Assembly: GCA_964568355.1 (NCBI GenBank)
Contig: CAZMRK010000830.1
Coordinates: forward strand, 1 to 5,433
DNA length: 5,433 bases
Direction: 5' to 3'
Source: JAJPJX01 sp964568355
Lineage (GTDB): Bacteria; Acidobacteriota; Terriglobia; Bryobacterales; Bryobacteraceae
The position numbers and the translations under genes were made by a program. Below, piece after piece: positions 1 to 5,284 of the stretch; the first letter of the stretch is position 1, and every line of letters begins with the position of its first letter. The notes under the pieces were generated by a model, which searched no databases, was not told where the DNA came from, and saw only the letters and a program-made list of their open reading frames with translations.

Positions 1-569
1 ATCAGGACGCTCTCCGCTTCCGGTGAAAGCGCGAGGTTCGGTTTACGGAGTTCGTTCGCCGAGCGCTCCAGGAAGAACCGGGCCAAGCGGCGGATGTCGG
101 CGGGCCGTTCCCGGAGTGGCGGCAATTCGATCGGGAAGGTGAGCACAACCGCACGGCGAGGGAACACGATCTGCTTCGCGAGCAGGAATGCTCCCGGTTC
201 TCCTGCGGCGATCTGGTGGCGGGTGACCCTAAAATGAATGAGCGAGGCGCGTTCACCGGCGCCGTCGGCCAGCATGCCGGGCGCTTCGAACTTCATGGCT
301 TCCACGGCCGTTGAGACGGTACCAAAGGCGATGATCATGATTGCGGGCGCTTCCGGCATTTCCTGCCTCCAGTGACGCAGCAGTTCCAGGCCGCTGCCGT
401 CAGGGAGCTTCAGGTCCGAGACGAGCAGATGATAGCTTCTCCGGTTGGCGGACGCGATAGCTTCGGCAACCGAACCGGCTGATTCAACGGTGTAGCCTTC
501 ACCTTTGAGGATTGTCTCCATTAAGCCGCGGAAACCCGCATCATCATCGACAATCAGTATCGTTTCCAT
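1..569 (-). CDS. NtrC-family response regulator, partial at left edge, with internally deleted receiver/AAA+ region
   Basis: This should be the cytoplasmic partner of the histidine kinase encoded just upstream. The 189 visible residues open with a canonical receiver: METILIVDDD holds the acidic pocket, and SDLKLPDGSG places the phospho-acceptor Asp at about residue 52. After VEAMKFEAPG (about residues 89-98) the family normally continues through a conserved Lys (TKPF) into a sigma-54-type AAA+ ATPase with Walker A, GAFTGA and Walker B motifs. None of these is present. About 45 unrecognised residues lead directly into FPIELPPLRERPADIRRLA (about 145-163), which is the late AAA+ signature just after the point where FREDLYYRL would stand. 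The frame stays open, so this is an in-frame loss of more than 200 family residues. The usual switch Thr/Ser also reads Ile (IMIIAFG). The ATG at 569 overlaps the kinase stop by 16 bases, implying translational coupling. The C-terminal part, where a Fis-type HTH would lie, is outside the window. The receiver and late AAA+ assignments are firm; whether the protein is functional is doubtful. Confidence 0.82.
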   Translation of the reverse strand, partial: METILIVDDDAGFRGLMETILKGEGYTVESAGSVAEAIASANRRSYHLLVSDLKLPDGSGLELLRHWRQEMPEAPAIMIIAFGTVSTAVEAMKFEAPGMLADGAGERASLIHFRVTRHQIAAGEPGAFLLAKQIVFPRRAVVLTFPIELPPLRERPADIRRLARFFLERSANELRKPNLALSPEAESVL

Positions 570-1798
570 GAAATTCCATTCGGGATCGTTTTGGCAGCCG
601 CTGTAGTGCGCATGCGGATCCGCGCTTCGGTGCCGCCTTCCGGGCGGCGTTTCAACACCAGGTCTCCGTCCAGAGCGGCCAGGACCCGACGCGTGATTGC
701 CAGCCCCAATCCCGTACCTTCCGGCTTCGTCGTGAAGAACGGCTCAAACAAGCGGGCGAGGGCTTCTTCAGAAATGCCGGCTCCCGAATCGGCCACGGAG
801 ATCGATACCTCATCTCCCCGGCTCCTGCGAGCTTCGACCCGTACCTCGCCTTCATCCGCAATCGCGTCGACTGCATTACGCAGAAGGTTCAGAAGCGCCT
901 GAGTGAGCAGCGCCGGATCGGTCGGCCACTCGATTTCCGAGTCGGTGACCACCAGCCGGACAGGGCGATCTCCGATCATTTGAATCCCATGGACTTTCAA
1001 GCCCGCGGTCAGCTCGTTCCAGCGCGTGAGGCGAACGTCGGGATGCGGAGCACGGCCATACGCCAGCAGATCGTTCACCAACGCCTCGAGGCGCGACGTT
1101 TCACCGAGCACGGGCTTGAGAAGGTCGCGAGTTGAGGCATCGGCCCGTTCCACGGCGAGTTGAACGAAACCTTTGATCGTGCCCAGAGGATTCCGGATCT
1201 CGTGCGCCAGGGCCGCAGCCATCTTTCCGAGGTGAGCCAGATGCGCCATTTGAAGCTCTCGTTCCCGATATTGAGATGCGCGGCGCATCGCCCATAACGA
1301 GTAGACGGACAGCAGAACGAGGGCTGCGCCTCCGGCGGAGGCCACGAAGATGTTACGGCGCGCGTGCAGCACCAGAAAATCGGCCGCGGCGGCATTCAAG
1401 TCGATGCAGGCCAAGTGTAGTCCGGCGGCGGAGTGAAATGGGACGTACGCCCGGAAAATCGTGTTTGCCTGGCTCCGTATGGTCTGGGTGCGGAACAACT
1501 CGTGGCTATCCCAGAGCGGGGCCAAATCAGGGGTATCGAGCGCTGCACCTCGGGTAATCACCTGCAGATCGATCAAGTACGGCTCATCTTCGCTCAGCGT
1601 CTCGAATAGCGCCCTGGGCGATTCCGTCTCCGGCAACTGTTCGAGCCGGCCTGCGAGGATGGCGACCCGGTGTCGCAGGTAGATGTCTCTCTGCTCGTCA
1701 ATTTCCCTGAACGTACGGAGCGCGCTGAACAGAAGGACAAGCGGCAACGCAGCTACCGCAATCGGCAGGAATATGCGAGACTCGATCCTGGCTGGCGT
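554..1798 (-). CDS. Membrane sensor histidine kinase, NtrB/ZraS type
   Basis: This kinase would autophosphorylate on His in response to a periplasmic or membrane signal and pass phosphate to the regulator encoded downstream. Numbering from the TTG at 1747, a periplasmic domain (about residues 18-131) lies between TM1 and TM2 (about 133-154, NIFVASAGGAALVLLSVYSL). The H box is AHEIRNPLG with His182, the N box LLRNAVDAI with Asn291, G1 is DSGAG (320-324), the F/G2 box is FEPFFTTKPEGTGLGLA, and the C-terminal G3 is PEGGTEARI. All catalytic motifs are present. The first conventional start, TTG at 1747, cuts TM1 in half. The open frame continues upstream through ARIESRIFLPIAVAALPLV, which completes TM1, to a GGGAGG ribosome site. 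At ideal spacing after that site stands ACG (1798-1796), so I place the likely N-terminus there (414 residues). A stop at 1823-1825 limits any further extension. No metal-binding signature is obvious in the sensor domain, so its ligand is unknown. Family is certain; the start is uncertain. Confidence 0.9.
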   Translation of the reverse strand, partial: TPARIESRIFLPIAVAALPLVLLFSALRTFREIDEQRDIYLRHRVAILAGRLEQLPETESPRALFETLSEDEPYLIDLQVITRGAALDTPDLAPLWDSHELFRTQTIRSQANTIFRAYVPFHSAAGLHLACIDLNAAAADFLVLHARRNIFVASAGGAALVLLSVYSLWAMRRASQYRERELQMAHLAHLGKMAAALAHEIRNPLGTIKGFVQLAVERADASTRDLLKPVLGETSRLEALVNDLLAYGRAPHPDVRLTRWNELTAGLKVHGIQMIGDRPVRLVVTDSEIEWPTDPALLTQALLNLLRNAVDAIADEGEVRVEARRSRGDEVSISVADSGAGISEEALARLFEPFFTTKPEGTGLGLAITRRVLAALDGDLVLKRRPEGGTEARIRMRTTAAAKTIPNGISWKRY

Positions 1799-1804
1799 GT
1801 TTGA

Positions 1805-1810
1805 CCTCCC
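1805..1810 (-). promoter_or_regulatory. Shine-Dalgarno GGGAGG upstream of an ACG codon for the kinase
   Basis: On the minus strand GGGAGG is followed by six bases (TCAAAC) and then ACG at 1798-1796, in frame with the kinase. No ATG, GTG or TTG occurs in frame between the upstream stop (1823-1825) and TTG at 1747, yet the residues in between complete a transmembrane helix. The site therefore argues that translation originally started at 1798 and that the start codon changed from ATG to ACG, or that ACG is used. Confidence 0.55.
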
Positions 1811-1900
1811 GTTCCGGAGAATTCAGGGCGTCCGAAAAGCGGCAGCCCTCAACAAAACTCTAGCCGCACGCGCAATATTCTGCTACTTCCAGAGGCAGGG

Positions 1901-1916
1901 TGCACACCCTGTGCCA
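1901..1916 (-). promoter_or_regulatory. Sigma-54 (-24/-12) promoter facing the histidine kinase
   Basis: Read on the minus strand the site is TGGCAC-AGGGT-GTGCA. The family consensus is TGGCAC-N5-TTGCA, so the invariant GG and GC have the correct spacing and only one base of the conserved blocks differs. Transcription would start near 1890, giving a leader of about 90 bases before the presumed kinase start. An NtrB/NtrC-type pair driven by sigma-54 would fit autoregulation, but the regulator here seems to lack its ATPase core, so the activator may be another protein. Confidence 0.6.
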
Positions 1917-1932
1917 TCCTGACGTTCTTGGA

Positions 1933-1946
1933 TAGGAACGTTCCTA
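1933..1946. repeat. Perfect 14-bp palindrome, candidate operator
   Basis: TAGGAACGTTCCTA equals its own reverse complement. It lies in the divergent region, 17 bases upstream of the -24 end of the kinase sigma-54 site and about 150 bases before the rightward gene. A dimeric regulator site is the natural reading. It is unusually close to the -24 element for a classical enhancer, so a repressor or an unrelated factor is equally possible. Confidence 0.45.
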
Positions 1947-1998
1947 GGGGATGGCAGTGCGCACGGCTTGCGCGTCAGGCCGGTGAAACACGCAGCTT

Positions 1999-2034
1999 TT
2001 GCGCACCTGGCGATTCCTGCTCCAGTTGGCGCAA
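1999..2034. repeat. Imperfect inverted repeat (TTGCGC...GCGCAA) in the divergent region
   Basis: TTGCGC at 1999-2004 is mirrored by GCGCAA at 2029-2034. Inside these arms CTGG (2007-2010) is mirrored by CCAG (2022-2025), leaving an 11-base centre. Related TGCGCA-like words recur nearby: GTGCGCAC at 1957-1964 and GGTGCGCC at 2065-2072. It lies between the palindrome and the rightward sigma-54-like site, roughly where enhancer-type activator sites would be expected for the rightward gene. Binding function is inferred only. Confidence 0.35.
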
Positions 2035-2054
2035 CCACTTAGGCGCAGGTCGGT

Positions 2055-2070
2055 TGGCAACGAGGGTGCG
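2055..2070 (+). promoter_or_regulatory. Weaker sigma-54-like promoter facing the small exported protein
   Basis: TGGCAA-CGAGG-GTGCG keeps the GG and GC pair at sigma-54 spacing but departs from consensus at three conserved-block positions. Transcription would begin near 2081, leaving about 15 bases before the ATG at 2097. That leader would barely include the G-rich ribosome site (2084-2089), which weakens the call. It would make both divergent genes sigma-54 dependent. Confidence 0.3.
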
Positions 2071-2096
2071 CCTGAAGAACCCCGGGGGGTTGGACC

Positions 2097-2528
2097 ATGA
2101 ACGTTTCGACACTGGTGGCTGTTCTGGCCGCTACGGCAAGCTTGATGCCGTTGAACGCGCAGCCCGGAATCACCCGGCAAAACGGAGCGGCGCCCGTCTC
2201 CACAAATCCGATCGTCGAGTACAAGGGCGTAATCCGGAAAGTTCACATTAGCCAGGGTTCGGGCATGCCCTACCTGGAAGCCCAAAGAGGCAAGACGACA
2301 ACCAGGGTCTATCTTGGATCAATCCGTTATCTGATTGCCGAAAACTTCAACCCGAGATCCGGCCAGGAATTAGTGGTCAGGGGCTATCAAACGGCAGATT
2401 CCATCGTAGCAATCGAGGTTACGCTGCCATCCGAAAAGAAGACGTTGAAGCTTCGGGATAGTAAAGGGTGGCCGCTGTGGAGAGGTGGCCGTGGACGTTT
2501 TGGCCGGGCGGGATTCGAGAACCAATAA
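2097..2528 (+). CDS. Small exported protein of unknown function (143 aa)
   Basis: I do not recognise a named family. The N-terminus MNVSTLVAVLAATASLMPLNA is a Sec signal peptide with probable cleavage after LNA, leaving about 122 periplasmic or secreted residues. The mature part is a compact beta-rich domain (VEYKGVIRKVHISQGSGMPY, then TRVYLGSIRYLIAENFNPRSG, then ELVVRGYQTADSIVAIEVTL). Its rhythm resembles a small OB-fold, followed by LKLRDSKGWPLWRGGRGRFGR, a Gly/Arg-rich basic tail. There are no Cys residues and no lipobox. ATG at 2097 follows a G-rich stretch (GGGGGG at 2084-2089) about seven bases away, acceptable as a ribosome site. The gene is divergent from the kinase across a region with sigma-54-like elements, so it is a candidate target of that system. 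It converges on the TonB receptor, with 17 bases between the stops. Coding status is well supported; function is unknown. Confidence 0.82.
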   Translation: MNVSTLVAVLAATASLMPLNAQPGITRQNGAAPVSTNPIVEYKGVIRKVHISQGSGMPYLEAQRGKTTTRVYLGSIRYLIAENFNPRSGQELVVRGYQTADSIVAIEVTLPSEKKTLKLRDSKGWPLWRGGRGRFGRAGFENQ

Positions 2529-2545
2529 CGACCTTGCACGGCCGG

Positions 2546-4579
2546 CTATGGCGTCGTGAACTGATAATTGATGCTGACAAAGAGCGTGCGGCCGGGCTCC
2601 GGAACCCTGGCACCGTTGCGAAAGGGATCGCGCTGATAGGACAGGCTCTCGTAATAGAAACGGTTCAGCGCATTGTCCAGGCCCAGAGTGATCGCTGTCC
2701 GTTTGGCGTGCCAACCGGCTTTCACATTTACCGTGGCATATCCTGCGGTCGGGGTTTCGAGCAGCTCAGGGTTTGTTCTACGCTGAGCGTTGGCCGCGAT
2801 CCCCTCGACTTCGGCAAACCACAGACGTCTTCCATAGCGGAGGGAGGTCCGGCCTCGGAGCGGAGGCATCTCGGCAAGCGTTGTGCTGTAAACGCCGAGT
2901 TCCGGACGGGGTGTTTTTGAGCCGCGACTCAACGAGAGGCCGCCGGAGAGCATCCACCTGGGACTCAACGCTGCGCCGTAGGTCATCTCGACTCCGTAGA
3001 TGCGAGCGTCCGTGTTGCCGTAGGCCCGGACCGGGGACATTCCGGCCATCGCGGCGCCGAGCATGGGAATGGCTTGTCGAACGTAGATGTAGTTGTCCAC
3101 CGCACTGTAGAAGCCAAGCACCTTGGCATACCTACGGCTCCGGCGGACGCTCAACCCGAGGTTTGCTTCATTGTTCCGGACCGGCGGTAATCCCGGATCA
3201 CCGACCCAGTCACTTCGATTGAAGTAGCGCTCTTGGGCATCCGGGAAGCGGGATGCGCTCGCAGCACTCGCAAACGCTTCGATACTCTCCGTAAGGCCGA
3301 AACGCAGATGGGCATTCGCCGAAGGCGCCGTGCTCCGATTTGTGCGATTCGCGTGTCCCGTGTAGGTCAGCCAGAGGTTCGAGTCCGCATTCATGGCGCG
3401 GACGTACATGTTGGCGGTGTCGATCCGCGCGTAGGCTGCCATTGAGAGCCGCCGGGCCAGAGAACGCTCCCAACCGACGTACCCGCCATTCACGGTCGTG
3501 TTGACGTTCGGGATGGAATGGGAAACGCCGGACATCATCTTCATCCGCGAGATCCCCACGACGTCCCAGTTCCTCTGGTAGCTTTCGAAACCCACGCGAA
3601 AGTTGCGGGCCAGGTCCGTATCGGCGCGGCCACCTAGTACGCGCGAGGCAGCAAACGCACCCATTGTGTAGCCATAAGGAGCGCCGATGGCGGTTTGGCG
3701 CAATTCATCCGTCATCCAGTGACGCACGCGAGTGTAATAGGCCTGGAGACGAACTCTGCTGAGTGACGGCACAAGATCCCTAATCTCGTAGGTTGCATCG
3801 AGCCGGTCGGCGATGTCATACGGCGCGTCCATCTGCAGGTACGGGTATAGAATTCCGCTCCCGTCTTGATGCGTGTAGCTCAGGGCGCCGCCCTGGTCTC
3901 GGCCAGGTGAGAACCGGACTGTTGCCCAACCTGTATGGATGCCAAACGCATCGGCCGCGGCTGCGCCAGGGGCATATCCTCCGACAGCGGTCATCAGCCG
4001 TCCAGAGCCGTCGCGATATGGGTCGGACCTCCGGAATGAGTAGCCAGCCTGGAGCTGCAGCGCGTCGTTTCCGCCAGACATGGTTAGGGACGGATTCCAA
4101 AAACCGAATGACCCCGTCTGCAACGCCGGGGTCAGGTGAAATCCGGAGTTGGGTTGCTTACGAACGATGTTCACCGAACCAGCCATTGCGCCCTGGCTGG
4201 TCAGGTCGGCCGCTCCTTTGCTGACCTCGATGTAGTCGACTTCTGCAAAGTCGATGTGAAACGCAGCGGGGTCCATGTGGCCGGGACAGGCACCATACAC
4301 GCGGACACCGTCGATCAGGATGCCGAGATTGTTGCTTTCGAACCCGCGAAGGACGATGTCATTTGCAATCGCGCCCTTTCGCAGCCGACTCAGGCCCTCA
4401 ATTTTGGAGAGCGCTTCGCCTACGTCCTTCGCAGGGCTTTCGCGAACCTCCCGGATTTCCAGAGCTTCCTTGACCGGGTCACGTTTCGACTTGGTGTCGA
4501 GATCTTCGGACGCCGGGACCTGCGCAAACACGGCGAACGGCAGGTACAACGCGAACAGGCAAAACTTACACGAATCCAT
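2546..4579 (-). CDS. TonB-dependent outer-membrane copper receptor, OprC/NosA-like
   Basis: Outer-membrane beta-barrel receptor, powered by TonB-ExbB-ExbD, for import of copper. Starting at ATG 4579 (677 aa, preceded by a purine-rich GAGGGG), the signal peptide MDSCKFCLFALYLPFAVFA is followed by a plug domain (about residues 50-145: DVGEALSKIEGLSRLRKG, DIVLRGF, ILIDGVRVYG, DYIEVSKGAADLTSQGAMAGSVNIV). The barrel ends in the typical PEPGRTLFVSINYQF, with three residues after the final aromatic. The plug contains CPGHMDP, giving Cys98 and Met102. The barrel contains RHWMTDE, giving His287 and Met289. Together they form the CxxxM...HxM signature that ligates copper in Pseudomonas OprC. Extra Met clusters (MKMM at 346-349, MLGAAMAGM at 506-514) suit copper handling. 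No clear TonB box is visible. A start 14 codons upstream (4621) is possible but would put charged residues ahead of the signal peptide. The gene is probably in an operon with the Cys-rich gene 105 bases upstream. Family is very sure; copper as substrate is likely. Confidence 0.93.
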   Translation of the reverse strand: MDSCKFCLFALYLPFAVFAQVPASEDLDTKSKRDPVKEALEIREVRESPAKDVGEALSKIEGLSRLRKGAIANDIVLRGFESNNLGILIDGVRVYGACPGHMDPAAFHIDFAEVDYIEVSKGAADLTSQGAMAGSVNIVRKQPNSGFHLTPALQTGSFGFWNPSLTMSGGNDALQLQAGYSFRRSDPYRDGSGRLMTAVGGYAPGAAAADAFGIHTGWATVRFSPGRDQGGALSYTHQDGSGILYPYLQMDAPYDIADRLDATYEIRDLVPSLSRVRLQAYYTRVRHWMTDELRQTAIGAPYGYTMGAFAASRVLGGRADTDLARNFRVGFESYQRNWDVVGISRMKMMSGVSHSIPNVNTTVNGGYVGWERSLARRLSMAAYARIDTANMYVRAMNADSNLWLTYTGHANRTNRSTAPSANAHLRFGLTESIEAFASAASASRFPDAQERYFNRSDWVGDPGLPPVRNNEANLGLSVRRSRRYAKVLGFYSAVDNYIYVRQAIPMLGAAMAGMSPVRAYGNTDARIYGVEMTYGAALSPRWMLSGGLSLSRGSKTPRPELGVYSTTLAEMPPLRGRTSLRYGRRLWFAEVEGIAANAQRRTNPELLETPTAGYATVNVKAGWHAKRTAITLGLDNALNRFYYESLSYQRDPFRNGARVPEPGRTLFVSINYQFTTP

Positions 4580-4684
4580 ACCCCTCTCTTCCTCTTTCTT
4601 CACTTCCGCACGGAAGCACACACCCGCCCTCGGACGCTGGCTCCGGCAAGTCTTAAGCAGTGGTGGGTTACAGAGCTGATCGAA
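4580..4684 (-). other. Leader between the Cys-rich gene and the copper receptor, with a small palindrome
   Basis: These 105 bases separate two same-strand genes. Arms CTTCCG/CGGAAG around a two-base centre (4603-4616) form a short palindrome just upstream of the purine-rich ribosome site of the receptor. It could be a small hairpin or regulator site. I see no convincing internal promoter and no Rho-independent terminator, so read-through from the upstream gene is the simplest reading. Confidence 0.3.
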
Positions 4685-5116
4685 TCAAAGAAAGAAGGAG
4701 GGTGGCGGACGTTGGAAGAGGTTCGTAGCCAACACGCGGTGCGGCCAGCACCGCTGCATGGGGACGAGAGGCCAGGAGGTCTCCGGGACCGGAATGCGCC
4801 ATGATTTCGGTGGAACCAAGCCCACAGGCGCGACTGAGGAAAACCCCCACACCGTCCGGTAGCAGCCCGGCGGACAATCCGGAAGTGGTTTCCAACTCGG
4901 AGCCCCCGACTCGCCAGCCGCACTGGCGTTCTTCGGGCGGCAGCAGTTCGCTCGATGGCTGCCGCGCTTGCAGCAACTCATGCTGCAGGTTGGCTCGGCC
5001 GAGCCGGCTGCCATCAGCGGCAGAATAACAGCGAGGGAAAACAGAATGAGGAGAAACCCGGCAACAGCCCGGCATCGAGCTGGCGGCCGTGTATTTGGCT
5101 GCCCGTCGCTCCTCAT
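4685..5116 (-). CDS. Cys-rich membrane-anchored or exported protein, candidate copper-binding partner of the receptor
   Basis: No named family is recognised. From ATG 5116 (143 aa), a positively charged N-terminus (MRSDGQPNTRPPARCRAVAG) precedes a hydrophobic helix, FLLILFSLAVILPLMAAGSA (about residues 21-40), acting as signal peptide or anchor. Immediately after it comes PTCSMSCCKRGSHRANCCRP, which gives C44-x-M-x-C48-C49, His53 and C58-C59. A second cluster, CPPGC, is at 81-85 and a further Cys at 123. The rest is Pro-rich and ends LFQRPPPSFFL. Paired Cys with nearby Met and His is a plausible soft-metal ligand set, and the gene precedes an OprC-like copper receptor in the same direction. 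I infer a periplasmic copper-binding or delivery role. An upstream ATG at 5200 would put 28 non-signal-like residues first and run through two inverted repeats. A TATACT box ending nine bases before 5116 supports the shorter form, apparently leaderless or nearly so, because no Shine-Dalgarno is seen. Confidence 0.72.
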   Translation of the reverse strand: MRSDGQPNTRPPARCRAVAGFLLILFSLAVILPLMAAGSAEPTCSMSCCKRGSHRANCCRPKNASAAGESGAPSWKPLPDCPPGCYRTVWGFSSVAPVGLVPPKSWRIPVPETSWPLVPMQRCWPHRVLATNLFQRPPPSFFL

Positions 5117-5124
5117 ATGTAGCA

Positions 5125-5130
5125 AGTATA
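5125..5130 (-). promoter_or_regulatory. -10 box (TATACT) for the Cys-rich gene / copper receptor operon
   Basis: Minus-strand TATACT matches the -10 consensus at five of six positions and ends nine bases before the ATG at 5116. Transcription would begin within a few bases of the start codon, giving a leaderless or very short-leader message. Seventeen bases upstream, where a -35 should be, stands CCTCCA, a poor match that falls inside an inverted repeat (5147-5174). The promoter may therefore need an activator or be blocked by a repressor there. Confidence 0.5.
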
Positions 5131-5146
5131 GCTGGCGAATTCGAGT

Positions 5147-5174
5147 GTGGAGGCACTCGCCCTTAAGCCTCCAC
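5147..5174. repeat. Inverted repeat GTGGAGGC...GCCTCCAC over the -35 region of the copper operon
   Basis: Perfect 8-bp arms at 5147-5154 and 5167-5174 are separated by 12 bases. After one mismatch the symmetry extends two more pairs on each side. The left arm coincides with the expected -35 position of the leftward promoter. A further direct copy of GTGGAG occurs at 5207-5212. This is the strongest operator candidate for copper or thiol-responsive control of the leftward operon. I do not recognise it as a known CueR or CsoR box. Confidence 0.5.
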
Positions 5175-5192
5175 TCTGCATCACCCAGAGTG
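5172..5192. repeat. Second inverted repeat CACTCTG-N7-CAGAGTG
   Basis: Perfect 7-bp arms flank a 7-base spacer, and the left arm overlaps the right arm of the neighbouring inverted repeat by three bases. The word CTGCAT recurs at 5176-5181 and 5195-5200. It lies about 35 bases upstream of the -35 box of the rightward reductase gene, an activator-like position. The two overlapping repeats could bind competing factors or serve as alternative structures for one divergent control region. Confidence 0.45.
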
Positions 5193-5227
5193 AACTGCAT
5201 GCGTAGGTGGAGTCTGCTATCCGCGGA

Positions 5228-5256
5228 TTGACAGGCAATGGGACGGCGGCTAGCAT
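5228..5256 (+). promoter_or_regulatory. Sigma-70-type promoter of the reductase gene
   Basis: A perfect TTGACA (5228-5233) is followed after exactly 17 bases by TAGCAT (5251-5256), which matches four of six -10 positions including the key A and final T. Transcription would start near 5263, leaving a leader of about 22 bases that includes AGGAG (5275-5279) five bases before the ATG. It is divergent from the copper operon promoter, with about 95 bases between the two core elements. Confidence 0.65.
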
Positions 5257-5284
5257 TAGGTGTGAGTTACATCTAGGAGTCACC

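Noticed and set aside
2..256. Minus-strand 84-codon frame rich in Ser/Arg within the response regulator
   Set aside because: It is a shadow in another frame. The regulator frame stays open and shows receiver and PPLRER family motifs. I checked it for remnants of the missing AAA+ domain and found none.
1825..1849. Weak hairpin AGGGC...GCCCT in the kinase leader
   Set aside because: The stem is five pairs with a long loop, which is expected by chance in GC-rich DNA, and it has no riboswitch-like context.
1928..2251. Plus-strand open frame spanning the divergent regulatory region into the small exported gene
   Set aside because: It starts at TTG without a ribosome site, gives a low-complexity Arg/Ser/Gly product, and overlaps the better-supported gene at 2097 in another frame.
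2505..2560. Possible bidirectional terminator between the converging genes
   Set aside because: Only 17 bases separate the stops, and I found no stable GC-rich stem followed by a T run on either strand.
4580..4621. Upstream start (4621) for the TonB receptor
   Set aside because: It would add 14 mostly charged residues ahead of a normal signal peptide and would translate through the purine-rich ribosome site of the start at 4579.
4136..4804. Long plus-strand open frame (222 codons) opposite the start of the TonB receptor and the end of the Cys-rich gene
   Set aside because: It is antisense to well-supported plug and signal-peptide coding sequence, shows no domain or ribosome site, and runs across two genes.
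5117..5200. N-terminal extension of the Cys-rich protein to ATG 5200
   Set aside because: It adds 28 residues before the signal/anchor helix, overlaps both inverted repeats and the TATACT box, and lacks signal-peptide character.
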